Source of the DNA: CAWATZ01 sp963784995
Lineage (GTDB): Bacteria > Planctomycetota > Planctomycetia > Gemmatales > Gemmataceae
Direction of reading: 5' to 3'
DNA length: 64,000 nucleotides
Assembly: GCA_963784995.1 (NCBI GenBank)
Contig: CAWATZ010000014.1
Span: 248,001 to 312,000, forward strand
Shown here: one piece after another, positions 1 to 7,992 of the stretch
How the letters are laid out: every line of letters begins with the position of its first letter
Numbering within the stretch: the first letter of the stretch is position 1
Notes under the pieces: model-generated
Databases searched by the model: none
Seen by the model: the letters and a program-made list of their open reading frames with translations, nothing else
Told to the model about the DNA's origin: nothing
Program-made: the position numbers and the translations under genes

Positions 1-129
1 GGAGGACAGCTCTTCCGGTACGTCTGGACGTACCGGGAGAGTTGGAGTCCTGGCATGAGCCAGCCGTTCCAGGACCGCCTCCGCTTCCCGATAGGCGGGG
101 TCCGTTTGCAGCAATTCTAACTTGTTCAT
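1..129 (-). CDS. Partial hydrogenase-operon protein of unknown function (N-terminal 43 residues)
   Basis: The gene starts at the ATG complementary to 127-129 and runs off the left edge, so only about 43 N-terminal residues are visible (MNKLELLQTDPAYREAEAVL and onward). They are polar and predicted helical, with no signal peptide. The start codon overlaps the TGA of the upstream NifU-like gene in an ATGA arrangement, which implies translational coupling and membership in the hydrogenase operon. Group 1h hydrogenase operons carry several small accessory genes downstream of the structural pair, and this could be one of them, but the fragment is too short to name a family. Confidence 0.5.
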   Translation of the reverse strand, partial: MNKLELLQTDPAYREAEAVLERLAHARTPTLPVRPDVPEELSS

Positions 130-680
130 GGGTGGGCATTCCTTCCAATCGGTGTGGCAACCAGCGGCAGCGGCATTCTCCCCGAAGGTGTTTCGGGATC
201 TGTCGCGGCCTCGATCTCAATGACTTCCACGTCGGGAGCGATTGCGGCAAATGCTTCTTCCAGGATCGGCTCCAGCGCCTTCCCGGACATTGCAGCAGCT
301 CCCGCCAGTCGTACGTGGACACGCTCCGGAGCAACGCTCACCAGCTCCAACCGGCCGCCATCCTGATGGACCAGGGGCTCGACCTGCTCCAGCGCTTGCC
401 GCACCCGCGTTTCCAGATCCACGGGATGTAGCCCGTGTAGCAATAACAGCCGGCCGACAAGATCGTCGCTGCCACAGGCCGCGACCGCGGCAGCCGAATC
501 GGTCTGACGGAGGATCTCCAGCATTCGCGCCAGGCCCGCCTGGTGGAAGGCCAGCAGCGTCTGGACGACCTCCCGTGCCGCGGCGTGGGCCGTGGGATCG
601 GGGAGCCGGGCCAGCTGCTCAATCAGCGTCTCGACCTTCCGCATCTGATGATCGAGCCAGTCTCTGTCCAGGTCGGTCAT
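126..680 (-). CDS. NifU-like C-terminal domain protein of the hydrogenase operon, lacking the CxxC
   Basis: This is a 184-residue protein. The ATG at 680 is preferred over an in-frame ATG at 722 because GAGGTG lies just upstream of it and because the 722 start falls at the edge of an inverted repeat. Residues ~1-75 are helical. Residues ~82-155 resemble the NifU C-terminal fold (LHPVDLETRVRQALEQVEPL, then a QDGGRLELVSV stretch). NifU domains normally carry a CxxC that holds a transient Fe-S cluster, but here the equivalent stretch reads GAAAMSGKAL with no cysteine. Canonical cluster transfer is therefore unlikely, and a structural or assembly role in hydrogenase maturation is an inference. 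NifU-family genes are common in group 1h operons. The stop overlaps the next gene start. Confidence 0.75.
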   Translation of the reverse strand: MTDLDRDWLDHQMRKVETLIEQLARLPDPTAHAAAREVVQTLLAFHQAGLARMLEILRQTDSAAAVAACGSDDLVGRLLLLHGLHPVDLETRVRQALEQVEPLVHQDGGRLELVSVAPERVHVRLAGAAAMSGKALEPILEEAFAAIAPDVEVIEIEAATDPETPSGRMPLPLVATPIGRNAHP

Positions 681-720
681 CGTTGCACCTCGGCCTCTCG
701 AACGGGCTCGCAAGGAATTC

Positions 721-803
721 AACCACGGATGACACGGATAACACGGATAAAGACAAAGGAATGCCTGTTGTCTTTATCCGTGTTATCCGTGTCATCCGTG
801 GTT
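721..803. repeat. Perfect 36-bp-arm inverted repeat (hairpin) at the end of the hydrogenase large-subunit gene
   Basis: Arms 721-756 and 768-803 are perfect reverse complements around an 11-base loop. Each arm is built of ACGGAT-type units (AACCACGGATGACACGGAT...). The right arm supplies the last codons and the stop of the large-subunit gene, which ends NHG-stop. A second copy of the same family lies at 3807-3882. The structure could fold in mRNA and act as a processing or termination signal, but there is no T-tract. It looks like a dispersed mobile palindrome. Confidence 0.9.
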
Positions 804-2579
804 AGATTCTTGTGCCAGGACGCCAAACGTGGGCGAGTGCCGAACCTCGATCACTTTGCCGCCGCCCAGATAGAAATGCACGCCGCACGGCAGACACGGA
901 TCGAAGCTCCGCACGGCGCGCATGATGTCGATGCCCTTGAAGTTCTCGGGGCTGTTCTTCTCGAAAATCGGCGTGTTCTGCACCGCATCCTCGTAGGGGC
1001 CCGGAATGCCGTTGGAATCGCGGGGACTGCTGTTCCAGCAGGTCGGCGGATAGGGATGGTAGTTGGCGATCTTGCCCTCGCGAATGACGACGTGATGCGA
1101 CAGCACACCCCGCACCGCCTCGTGGAAGCCGCAGCCGATCGCTTCGTCCGGCACCTTGAACTCGCTGGCCGTCTGGGTCCGCCCGGCGAACAGTTCCTTC
1201 CGCGCCTGGTCGAGGAAATACAGTGCCAGCGCCGCCGCATACGCCTGGAAATAAGTGCGGGCCCGGTCGCGTTCGATGGCGTTGCTCCAGCGCGGGATCT
1301 TCCATTCCAGATCCATCTCCGGCAGGTTCGCCGTGCGCGGCAGGTGGATCTGGACGCTGTGGCCGGTCGCCTTGACGCCGCCCACGTTCACGAGCCCGGC
1401 CAGGGCCGTGACCCAGAAGCGGGCCAGCGGGCCGCCGCCGGTGTCGAGCGGCAGCAGCTGCCCGCTGTTGCGGTCGTACCAGCGCGGCGACATGACCCAG
1501 GTGTATTTGCCTCCGGGCCCCATGTCGCGTTTCTGGGGCCTGGGAAGCGTCGTCTGGTTCCAGGGGTGGCGCTGATCGATCGGATTGCCGAGCGGGTCAT
1601 TCTTGACGAAGGTTTCGCCGTCCTGCCAGTCACCGTAGAAGGAGCTGCCCAGCAAGATGCGGATGCCGAGGTTGATCTCGACCAGGTCGGTGGTGACCAG
1701 CTTGCCATCGACGACAACGCCGGGAGTCACGAACATGCCCCGGCCCCATTCGCTCATCTTCTGGTAGGTGTAATCGCAAACAGCAGGATTGTTGAAGCTG
1801 CCCCAGCAGCCAAGCAGCACGCGGCGCTGACCGACCTTCTCGTAGCCGGGCAGCGCTTCGCAGAAGAAATCGAACAGGTCATCGTGCAGCGGCACGGCCT
1901 TCTTCATGAACTCGACGTACTTCAGCAGCCGGACCAGGTAATCGCTGAACAGCTGGACGCTGGGCACGGTGCCGACGCCGCCGGGGTAGAGCGTGGAGGG
2001 GTGAACGTGCCGGCCCTCCATCAGGCAGAACATCTCCCGGGTCAGCCGGCTCATCACCAGGGCCTCGCGGTAGAACGACCCGGTGAACGGGTTGAGCGCG
2101 CTCATGATGTCGGCGATGGTACGGTGGCCGTGGATGCTGGAGTGCGGGGCGGCGGTCCGCTGGGCCCTGTCCCAGACCTCGGGATTGGTTTCCTTGACCA
2201 TGCGCTCGCAGAAATCGACACCGACGAGGTTATCCTGGTAGAGGTTGTGATCGAACATGTACTCGGCCGACTCGCCGAGGTTGATGATCCATTCGGCCAT
2301 GGCCGGCATCTGGATCCCGAAGGCCATGTTCTGAGCGTAGACGGCACAGGTGGCGTGATTGTCGCCGCAGATCCCGCAAATCCGGCTGGTGATAAAGTGA
2401 GCGTCGCGCGGGTCCTTGCCCTTCATGAAGATGCTGTAGCCGCGGAAGATCGACGAGGTGCTGCGGCACTCAAGCACCCGGCCATTGGCGAAATCGATCG
2501 TGGTGTGAATCCCGAGGCTGCCCACGATCCGCGTGATGGGGTCCCAGGATTTCTGGACGATCTGGGGAGGATTACTCAT
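792..2579 (-). CDS. hhyL: [NiFe] hydrogenase large subunit, group 1h type
   Basis: This 595-residue catalytic subunit oxidises H2 at a Ni-Fe centre. The L1 motif RICGICGDNHATC gives C68 and C71 (with H75 and C78), and the L2 motif DPCLPCGVH gives C562 and C565; together these supply the four nickel-binding cysteines. The CGDNHATC and DPCLPCGVH forms are typical of group 1h high-affinity hydrogenases rather than the DPCxAC forms of other group 1 enzymes. A tail of 27 residues follows H568; large subunits are normally cleaved after this histidine by a dedicated endopeptidase, and a candidate lies at 59784-60299. The start is well supported by AGGAG eight bases upstream. The gene lies downstream of the small subunit, as expected. 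Its stop codon lies inside an inverted repeat. Confidence 0.95.
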   Translation of the reverse strand: MSNPPQIVQKSWDPITRIVGSLGIHTTIDFANGRVLECRSTSSIFRGYSIFMKGKDPRDAHFITSRICGICGDNHATCAVYAQNMAFGIQMPAMAEWIINLGESAEYMFDHNLYQDNLVGVDFCERMVKETNPEVWDRAQRTAAPHSSIHGHRTIADIMSALNPFTGSFYREALVMSRLTREMFCLMEGRHVHPSTLYPGGVGTVPSVQLFSDYLVRLLKYVEFMKKAVPLHDDLFDFFCEALPGYEKVGQRRVLLGCWGSFNNPAVCDYTYQKMSEWGRGMFVTPGVVVDGKLVTTDLVEINLGIRILLGSSFYGDWQDGETFVKNDPLGNPIDQRHPWNQTTLPRPQKRDMGPGGKYTWVMSPRWYDRNSGQLLPLDTGGGPLARFWVTALAGLVNVGGVKATGHSVQIHLPRTANLPEMDLEWKIPRWSNAIERDRARTYFQAYAAALALYFLDQARKELFAGRTQTASEFKVPDEAIGCGFHEAVRGVLSHHVVIREGKIANYHPYPPTCWNSSPRDSNGIPGPYEDAVQNTPIFEKNSPENFKGIDIMRAVRSFDPCLPCGVHFYLGGGKVIEVRHSPTFGVLAQESNHG

Positions 2580-2624
2580 TTCGTACTCCTCTCAATCCGA
2601 AAGAACTCACCACAGAGGACACAG

Positions 2625-2757
2625 AGAAGACAAGAAAGGAACACTAATCTGCGCTAATCTTCGCTAATAGTCTGTGTCTCTGTGCCCTGGGTAGTTCAAT
2701 TCTTCTTCCTTCGATTAGTGAAGATTAGCGCAGATTAGTGTTCCTTTCTTGTCTTCT
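2625..2757. repeat. 44-bp-arm inverted repeat between hydrogenase subunits
   Basis: Arms 2625-2668 and 2714-2757 are complementary with one mismatch. The loop holds further self-complementary CACAGAG/CTCTGTG words. The arms contain repeated CTAATCT/CTAATCTTCGCTAAT-type words and belong to a different family from the repeats at 721 and 3807. The small-subunit stop codon (2758-2760) directly abuts the right arm. The element fills the whole gap between the two subunit genes and could modulate their relative expression. Confidence 0.88.
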
Positions 2758-3781
2758 TCACCGATGTCGCCATACCGGTTCGGTGTTGGCCGAGTGCTGC
2801 GTGTACTGGCGCAGCTTGCGGATGGCCCGGCCGTAGGTGGAGATCGCCTCGGTAGACAGCTTGGCTCCGGGCGGCTCGTCCAGGAACGAGGGCTGCATGA
2901 ACTTGTCGGGGAAGCCGGGCATGGTGCAGCCGATGCAGACTCCGCCGACGTTGGGACAGCCGCCGATGCCGTTGATCCAACCGCGTTTGCCGACGTTGCA
3001 TTGCACCACCGGGCCCCAGCAGCCCACCTTGACGATGCACTTGCGCGAGCCGTAATGCAGCCCGAAGTCGGCCTGCTCGTAGTAGCCGGCCCGGTCGCAG
3101 CCCTCGTGGACGGTGTTGGCGAACAGCCAGGTGGGGCGGTGCTTGTCGTCCAGGGGAATCATCGGCACTTCCCGGTCGGCCGCCTGATACAGAAGATAGA
3201 GGAGCGTTTCCATGAAGTTGTCGGGCTGCACCGGGCAGCCCGGGACGCAGACCAGGGGAATCCCCGATTGCGGCGACTTTCCAACCCCAGCCCAGATAAT
3301 CGGCCAGGCCCATGCAGCCGGTCGGATTGCCAAGCATGGCATGGATGCCGCCGTAGGCCGCACAGGTGCCGGCCGCCACCACCGCCCACGCCAGCGGCGC
3401 CAGCCGGTCGATCCAGGTGCAGGTCAAGATCGGCTGACCCGTGGCCGGATCGACGCCAAATCCGGCCCAGTAACCTTCCTCCTTGTTGTTCTCGTTGGGG
3501 ATCGAGCCCTCGATGACCAGCACGAACGGCTTCAGCCGGCCCTCGGCGGCATCGTGGAGAGCGCGCAGGAACTCGTCGCCGTTCTCGGAGGCCAGGACCG
3601 GGTTGTGCAGCCGAACCCGGGGAATTCCGGGGATACTGCCGAGGACCAGGTCCTCGATGCTCGGCTGCGTCGCGGCCGTGATGGAGATGGTGTCGCCATC
3701 ACAGCTCAGACCGGCGGTGATCCAGATCACGTCGATCTGGGACAGCGGCGCTGGATTGGCGAGTTTCGGTGTGTCTGTCAT
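2758..3781 (-). CDS. hhyS: [NiFe] hydrogenase small subunit, group 1h type (frame-broken once)
   Basis: This is the electron-transfer subunit, carrying Fe-S clusters, which pairs with the large subunit encoded downstream. The first frame reads IDVIWITAGLSCDGDTISIT..., GTCAAYGG and NPTGCMGLADYLGWGWK. The rest of the protein (SGIPLVCVPGCPVQPDNFME..., then KCIVKVGCWGPVVQCN and the distal and medial cluster cysteines through GGCPNVGGVCIGCTMPGFPD) continues in the next frame. The junction is the AAA run at 3278-3280: removing one A restores about 340 continuous residues. The start is uncertain: ATG 3781 is chosen, ATG 3805 adds eight residues, and neither has a good ribosome site. There is no Tat signal, as in other group 1h small subunits. 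The break is either a sequencing error or a loss-of-function mutation. Confidence 0.9.
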
Positions 3782-3806
3782 GGGGGGCGGTCCCTGGTTC
3801 TTCATT

Positions 3807-3882
3807 TAACCACGGATGACACGGATGACACAGATAAAGGCAACGGGCATTTTATCCGTGTCATCCGTGTCATCCGTGGTTA
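3807..3882. repeat. 32-bp-arm inverted repeat upstream of the hydrogenase small subunit
   Basis: Arms 3807-3838 and 3851-3882 pair with one mismatch around a 12-base loop. The ACGGATGAC-type units match the element at 721-803, so this is a second copy of the same dispersed family. It sits in the divergent gap between the hydrogenase operon and the TPR-sulfotransferase gene and would lie in or next to the promoter region of both. Confidence 0.88.
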
Positions 3883-3911
3883 CATTAAGAATGACGAGGA
3901 GGATTGGACAG

Positions 3912-5399
3912 ATGGCAACGATAGGCGAACTCCTGAACGAGGCGGTCAAGCTCCACCAGGCCGGCAACCTGCAGCAGGCCGAGCAACTTTATCGGCAAGT
4001 GCTGCGCGTTGACCCCCGCCAGCCCGACGCGCTGAACCTGCTCGGCGTCCTGGCCAACCAGGTCGGCAAGCCGGAAGCGGGCATCGAACTGATTGCCCAG
4101 GCCGTGGCCCTCAAGCCGGCGGAGCCGGAGTTCCACAACAACCTCGCGGCCGCCCACAAGGCCGCCGGCAACGTCGCCGAGGCCATCACCCACTACCGGG
4201 AAACGCTGCGCCTGAAGCCCACCTCCGTCAGCGCTCACGTCTACCTCAGCGATGCCCTGATGGAGCAAGGGAACCAGGACGAGGCGCTGCACCACAGCCT
4301 GGAGGCGTTGCGGCTGCAGCCGGACTCGGCCCTGGCGTACTGCACCCTGGGGGAGCTGGCTGGCTACGGTCGCTACGAGTACACCGGCGAGGACATCCAG
4401 CGCATGCAGGACCTGCTCGCCGAGAAGCGGCACGGCATTCACGACGCCAGCTTGCTCTGGTTCACCCTGGGAGCCTACTGGGAAAAGAAGGGCGATTGTG
4501 ACGAGGCGTTTCGCTGCTACGCTCGGGCCAACGAGCTGAAAGGCGAGGTCTACCGCCAGAGCAACAAGAGCTTTGACCGGAAACAGCACGCCGAGTGGAT
4601 CAACCAGATCATCGCGGTCTTCACGCCGGAGTTCTTCCAGAAGACGCAGAACTTCGGCAGCGACAGTGAAATCCCGGTCTTCGTGGTGGGGATGGTGCGC
4701 TCCGGCACCAGCCTGGTGGAGCAGATCCTGGCCAGCCACCCCCAGGCCTTCGGCGTCGGCGAGCTGAAGGACATCGACCAGATCTCGGCCGTCCTGCCCG
4801 GCCGGCTCGGTGGCAAGGAGGGCTACCCGGCGTGCATGAGCCGGATCGACCCGTTCCACGCCAAGAGCGTGGCTTACCTCTACCTGCAGCGGATTGCCCG
4901 GCACGCCGGTCCGGCCATCCGCGTGATTGACAAGATGCCGCACAACTACCTCCACCTGGGTCTGCTGGCGGTGCTGTTCCCACGGACGCGCATCCTCCAC
5001 TGCCGCCGCGATCCGATGGACACCTGTGCCTCGGCCTACTTCCAGAACTTCAAATGGTTGCCCTACGCCAGCAGCATGGAGGACATCGCCTTTTACTACC
5101 ACCACTACGTGCGACTGATGGAACACTGGCGTCGGGTGCTGCCCTTGCCGATGCAAGAAGTCGCCTACGAGGAACTGGTCGCCAACCAGGAGGCCGTCAG
5201 CCGGCAGCTGGTCGCTTTCTGTGGGCTGGAATGGGACGATCGCTGTCTGGCGTTTCACAAGAGCCCGCGCGTGGTGCAGACGGCGAGCAAGCTCCAGGTG
5301 CGGCAGCCGATCTACACTCGGTCCGTGGCCCGCTGGAAACGGTTCGAGAAGCATTTGCAGCCACTGAAGGATGCCCTGGGAAACGTGGGCACAGCTTAG
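3912..5399 (+). CDS. TPR repeat-sulfotransferase fusion protein
   Basis: This 495-residue protein is read from the ATG at 3912, which has AGGAGG upstream; an in-frame TTG at 3816 lies inside the inverted repeat and is rejected. Residues ~1-230 form tandem tetratricopeptide repeats (LHQAGNLQQAEQLYRQVLRV and similar). Residues ~250-490 are a sulfotransferase domain. The phosphosulfate-binding loop VVGMVRSGTSLVEQ lies near residue 256 and the 3'-phosphate site RRDPMDTCASAY near 366. It would transfer sulfate from PAPS to an unknown acceptor; the TPR part probably binds the partner. This fusion is common in planctomycetes and proteobacteria. No signal peptide is seen. Confidence 0.9.
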   Translation: MATIGELLNEAVKLHQAGNLQQAEQLYRQVLRVDPRQPDALNLLGVLANQVGKPEAGIELIAQAVALKPAEPEFHNNLAAAHKAAGNVAEAITHYRETLRLKPTSVSAHVYLSDALMEQGNQDEALHHSLEALRLQPDSALAYCTLGELAGYGRYEYTGEDIQRMQDLLAEKRHGIHDASLLWFTLGAYWEKKGDCDEAFRCYARANELKGEVYRQSNKSFDRKQHAEWINQIIAVFTPEFFQKTQNFGSDSEIPVFVVGMVRSGTSLVEQILASHPQAFGVGELKDIDQISAVLPGRLGGKEGYPACMSRIDPFHAKSVAYLYLQRIARHAGPAIRVIDKMPHNYLHLGLLAVLFPRTRILHCRRDPMDTCASAYFQNFKWLPYASSMEDIAFYYHHYVRLMEHWRRVLPLPMQEVAYEELVANQEAVSRQLVAFCGLEWDDRCLAFHKSPRVVQTASKLQVRQPIYTRSVARWKRFEKHLQPLKDALGNVGTA

Positions 5400-5487
5400 C
5401 CTGGCTCAATCGGCGGTTGCCCTCTATGATACCATTACTTCGAGAGGTTCCTGACGTTCCTGTCTTGCCAACGAGGATTTGACACCC

Positions 5488-6291
5488 ATGTGGACCACCC
5501 TGGCCGTGCTGACGGCCCTGAGTACAACGGTCGCGGCCGAGACTCCCTCGCTGAAAATCTCCCGCGTTCGCCTCACCTACGGCATGCACGGCCCGGTTCG
5601 CGCTAGCGCGAAGCTGTTGCCCGGCGGCAGCCTGGACATTGCCTACAACGTCGAGGGCCTGACCGCGGCCGCTAGCGGCGAGGTCGAGTACAGCACGACG
5701 CTGGAGATCCTCAACAAGGACGGCAAGAGCCTGTTCAAACAGGAATCGAAACCGGAAAAGACCCTGCTATCTCTGGGCGGCAGGCAAGTTCCCGCCATGG
5801 CTCACCTGGACGTCGGCCCCCAGAGCCCGGCGGGAGAATATACGGTCCGCGTCACCGTCACCGACGTGGTCGGCAAACAAGCCAAAACGTTCTCGCAGCA
5901 GGTTCAGGTGATGCCGCCCGACTTCGGCATTGTTCGCGTCACCACCACCAGTGACAGCGAGGGCAAGAACCCCACGGCCGTGCCCGGCGCCGGCGAGAAC
6001 CTCTGGATCAACTTCCTCGCGGTCAACTTTGGCAGGGATGTCAAGGAGAAACAACCCCACATCACCTTCGAGATGCGGATCTTCGACGACAAGGGCAAGC
6101 CGACCACGCCGAAGCCCTTCACGGGCACGGTCAAGAGCATGGTGCCCGAGAATGCCGTGGGGGTCCCCGGCCAGTTCGTGATCGGACTCAATCGGCCAGG
6201 GAAGTTCCGCGTCGAACTCAAGGCCACCTGCGAGGTATGCAAGAAGAGCACCGAGCTTTCCTTCCCTCTGGTAGTCGTGGCCCCGCAGTGA
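5488..6291 (+). CDS. Secreted protein of unknown function
   Basis: This 267-residue protein starts at ATG 5488 (GAGGA upstream) and opens with a signal peptide, MWTTLAVLTALSTTVAAET. The rest is beta-rich and without repeats or cysteine pairs except a CEVCKK near the C-terminus. Alternating stretches such as GEYTVRVTVTDVVGKQ and GKFRVELKATCEVC suggest one or two Ig-like beta-sandwich modules acting in the periplasm or at the surface. The next gene starts 62 bases downstream on the same strand, so they are probably co-transcribed. No catalytic motif is seen. Confidence 0.75.
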   Translation: MWTTLAVLTALSTTVAAETPSLKISRVRLTYGMHGPVRASAKLLPGGSLDIAYNVEGLTAAASGEVEYSTTLEILNKDGKSLFKQESKPEKTLLSLGGRQVPAMAHLDVGPQSPAGEYTVRVTVTDVVGKQAKTFSQQVQVMPPDFGIVRVTTTSDSEGKNPTAVPGAGENLWINFLAVNFGRDVKEKQPHITFEMRIFDDKGKPTTPKPFTGTVKSMVPENAVGVPGQFVIGLNRPGKFRVELKATCEVCKKSTELSFPLVVVAPQ

Positions 6292-6353
6292 GAACACGAT
6301 CCGCAAACCATTCGTCAATGAACCGGTCCCCTCGGACCGACGTGGAGGTAATC

Positions 6354-7901
6354 ATGACACGTCCATCCCGGCCCTGTCTGGGCCTCGCCTGGACTTTGCT
6401 GGTCTTGCTGCCCCCTGCCCTCGGGGCGGCGGAGAAGGCCCCGGTGATCGCCCGATCGCTGACCCCAGACGCATCGATGCTCCGCCGGACGGAGTTTGGT
6501 CAGCCCTGGCACCTGGTCAAGAAAAACGATGAGCTGACCGGAGGCCAGACCGTCCTGGGTCTGCGCGGCGCGGCAATGCAATCCAAAAACGGTGCCGTGC
6601 GACTGACCTTCCTGGGCGACATCAACGGCCGATCACCGTATCCGATCCGCGAGACGGCCATTGTCATGCCCGACAAGCCGTCGCAAAGCGATCTGGATTT
6701 CACCCTGGAACGAGGCCGGATCGACCTGGTCAACCTCAAGGAGAAGGGTCCGGCGACGGTGCGGGTGACGGTCCTGGGGGAACCGTGGGAGTATGTGCTG
6801 GAGACGCCCGGCACCAGCATCGCCCTGGAGATCTATGGCCGCTGGCCTCGGGGCGTGCCCTTCAATCCCAAACCGGGTCCGAAGGATGTCCCCAACGTTC
6901 ACCTGATCTCGCTTGTTCTCAAGGGAGAGGTGCAGGTCAAGTACGACGGCATGCAGCGGCTGCTGCAGGCGCCGCCGGGTCTGGCCATGCTGGACTGGGA
7001 CAACTCCGATCCGAGCCACCCTCTGCCGCAACAACTGAACAAGCTGCCTGACTGGGGCACCGGCGCCAACCCGACCGAGGAACAGAAAAAGATCGCTGTC
7101 GTGCTAAAGAAGATCCACGGGTTGATGATGACGCGACCGCTGGACGAGGTACTGGACCAGATGGTGAAATCGGAGGAGCCGCTGGAGCGGCGCTTCGCTG
7201 TCTTCGCGATGGGCGCCCTCGACGACCTGCCCCGGCTGGCCACGGCCCTGCGGACGACGAAGTACGAGGACGTCTGGGACAACGGCGTGCTGGCCCTGCG
7301 TCACTGGATCGGCCGGGGGCCCGGACAGGACATCAAGCTCTATCATGGGTTGATCGAGAAGAAAAACTACACCCCCTTGCAGGCCGAGACCGTGTTATCC
7401 TTGCTGCACAGCTTCGGCGACGAGGAGCGGGTCCAGATCGAAACCTATGGGCTGCTGGTCGGGTATCTTGGCAACGAGGAACTGCCGCTCCGCGGCCTGG
7501 CCTACTGGCACCTGAAACGGCTGGTCGATGGCAAGGAAGTCAAGGCGCTCGGCTACGATCCGCTCGCTCCCAAGGAGCAGCGCGACCAGGCCCAGGCCAA
7601 ATGGCGCGACCTGCTCAAGAAGAGCAATGCGCTGGTGGGCGAGTTGCAAGGTCTCAGCGACCGCGACCTGACCCGGCCCGAAACGTGCAAACAGCTGATT
7701 GACGATCTGGACAATCCACTGCTGCCGGTCCGCGTGCTGGCCTACCGATACTTGAAACAGCTGGTGGACGAAAACAAGGCCCAGGCGCTCGATTACAACC
7801 CGCTCTACCCCCGGGAGCTGCGCGAGAAGGCCCAGGCCAGGTGGCGCGAGCTGCTCAAGAAAGGCGAGCTGCCACCGAAGAAAACGCCCAAGGACAGGTA
7901 A
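6354..7901 (+). CDS. Secreted protein with FecR-like beta region and duplicated C-terminal repeat
   Basis: This 515-residue protein uses ATG 6354 with GGAGG seven bases upstream; the longer open frame overlaps the preceding gene and is rejected. The N-terminus is a signal peptide ending near GAAEK. Residues ~40-230 are beta-rich, with strands such as GAVRLTFLGDINGRSPYPI, and resemble regions of planctomycete FecR-like proteins (weak assignment). The C-terminal third is helical and contains a duplicated ~45-residue unit: LRGLAYWHLKRLVD...AKWRDLLKK and VRVLAYRYLKQLVD...ARWRELLKK. The rest of the helical part may be HEAT-like. Role unknown. Confidence 0.78.
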   Translation: MTRPSRPCLGLAWTLLVLLPPALGAAEKAPVIARSLTPDASMLRRTEFGQPWHLVKKNDELTGGQTVLGLRGAAMQSKNGAVRLTFLGDINGRSPYPIRETAIVMPDKPSQSDLDFTLERGRIDLVNLKEKGPATVRVTVLGEPWEYVLETPGTSIALEIYGRWPRGVPFNPKPGPKDVPNVHLISLVLKGEVQVKYDGMQRLLQAPPGLAMLDWDNSDPSHPLPQQLNKLPDWGTGANPTEEQKKIAVVLKKIHGLMMTRPLDEVLDQMVKSEEPLERRFAVFAMGALDDLPRLATALRTTKYEDVWDNGVLALRHWIGRGPGQDIKLYHGLIEKKNYTPLQAETVLSLLHSFGDEERVQIETYGLLVGYLGNEELPLRGLAYWHLKRLVDGKEVKALGYDPLAPKEQRDQAQAKWRDLLKKSNALVGELQGLSDRDLTRPETCKQLIDDLDNPLLPVRVLAYRYLKQLVDENKAQALDYNPLYPRELREKAQARWRELLKKGELPPKKTPKDR

Positions 7902-7932
7902 GTGAATTCCCGATGCCGCACCCGAACCGCAC

Positions 7933-7976
7933 CCAGGGCTCACGCCCTGGTCTATTGACTGTCGCCCCTTCGGGGC
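7933..7976. repeat. Double hairpin repeat between secreted-protein genes
   Basis: Two adjacent hairpins occur: CCAGGGC-TCAC-GCCCTGG (7933-7950) and GCCCC-TTC-GGGGC (7964-7976). There is no T-tract, so rho-independent termination is unlikely, but the second is a very stable short hairpin ending 16 bases before the next start codon. It resembles the REP-type intergenic repeats seen elsewhere in this window. Confidence 0.55.
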
Positions 7977-7992
7977 TAAAGGAGATCCGATC

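Noticed and set aside
3270..3290. Programmed frameshifting in the hydrogenase small subunit
   Set aside because: The AAA run lacks a convincing slippery heptamer, and similar one-base breaks occur in unrelated genes with other contexts, so an error or mutation is simpler.
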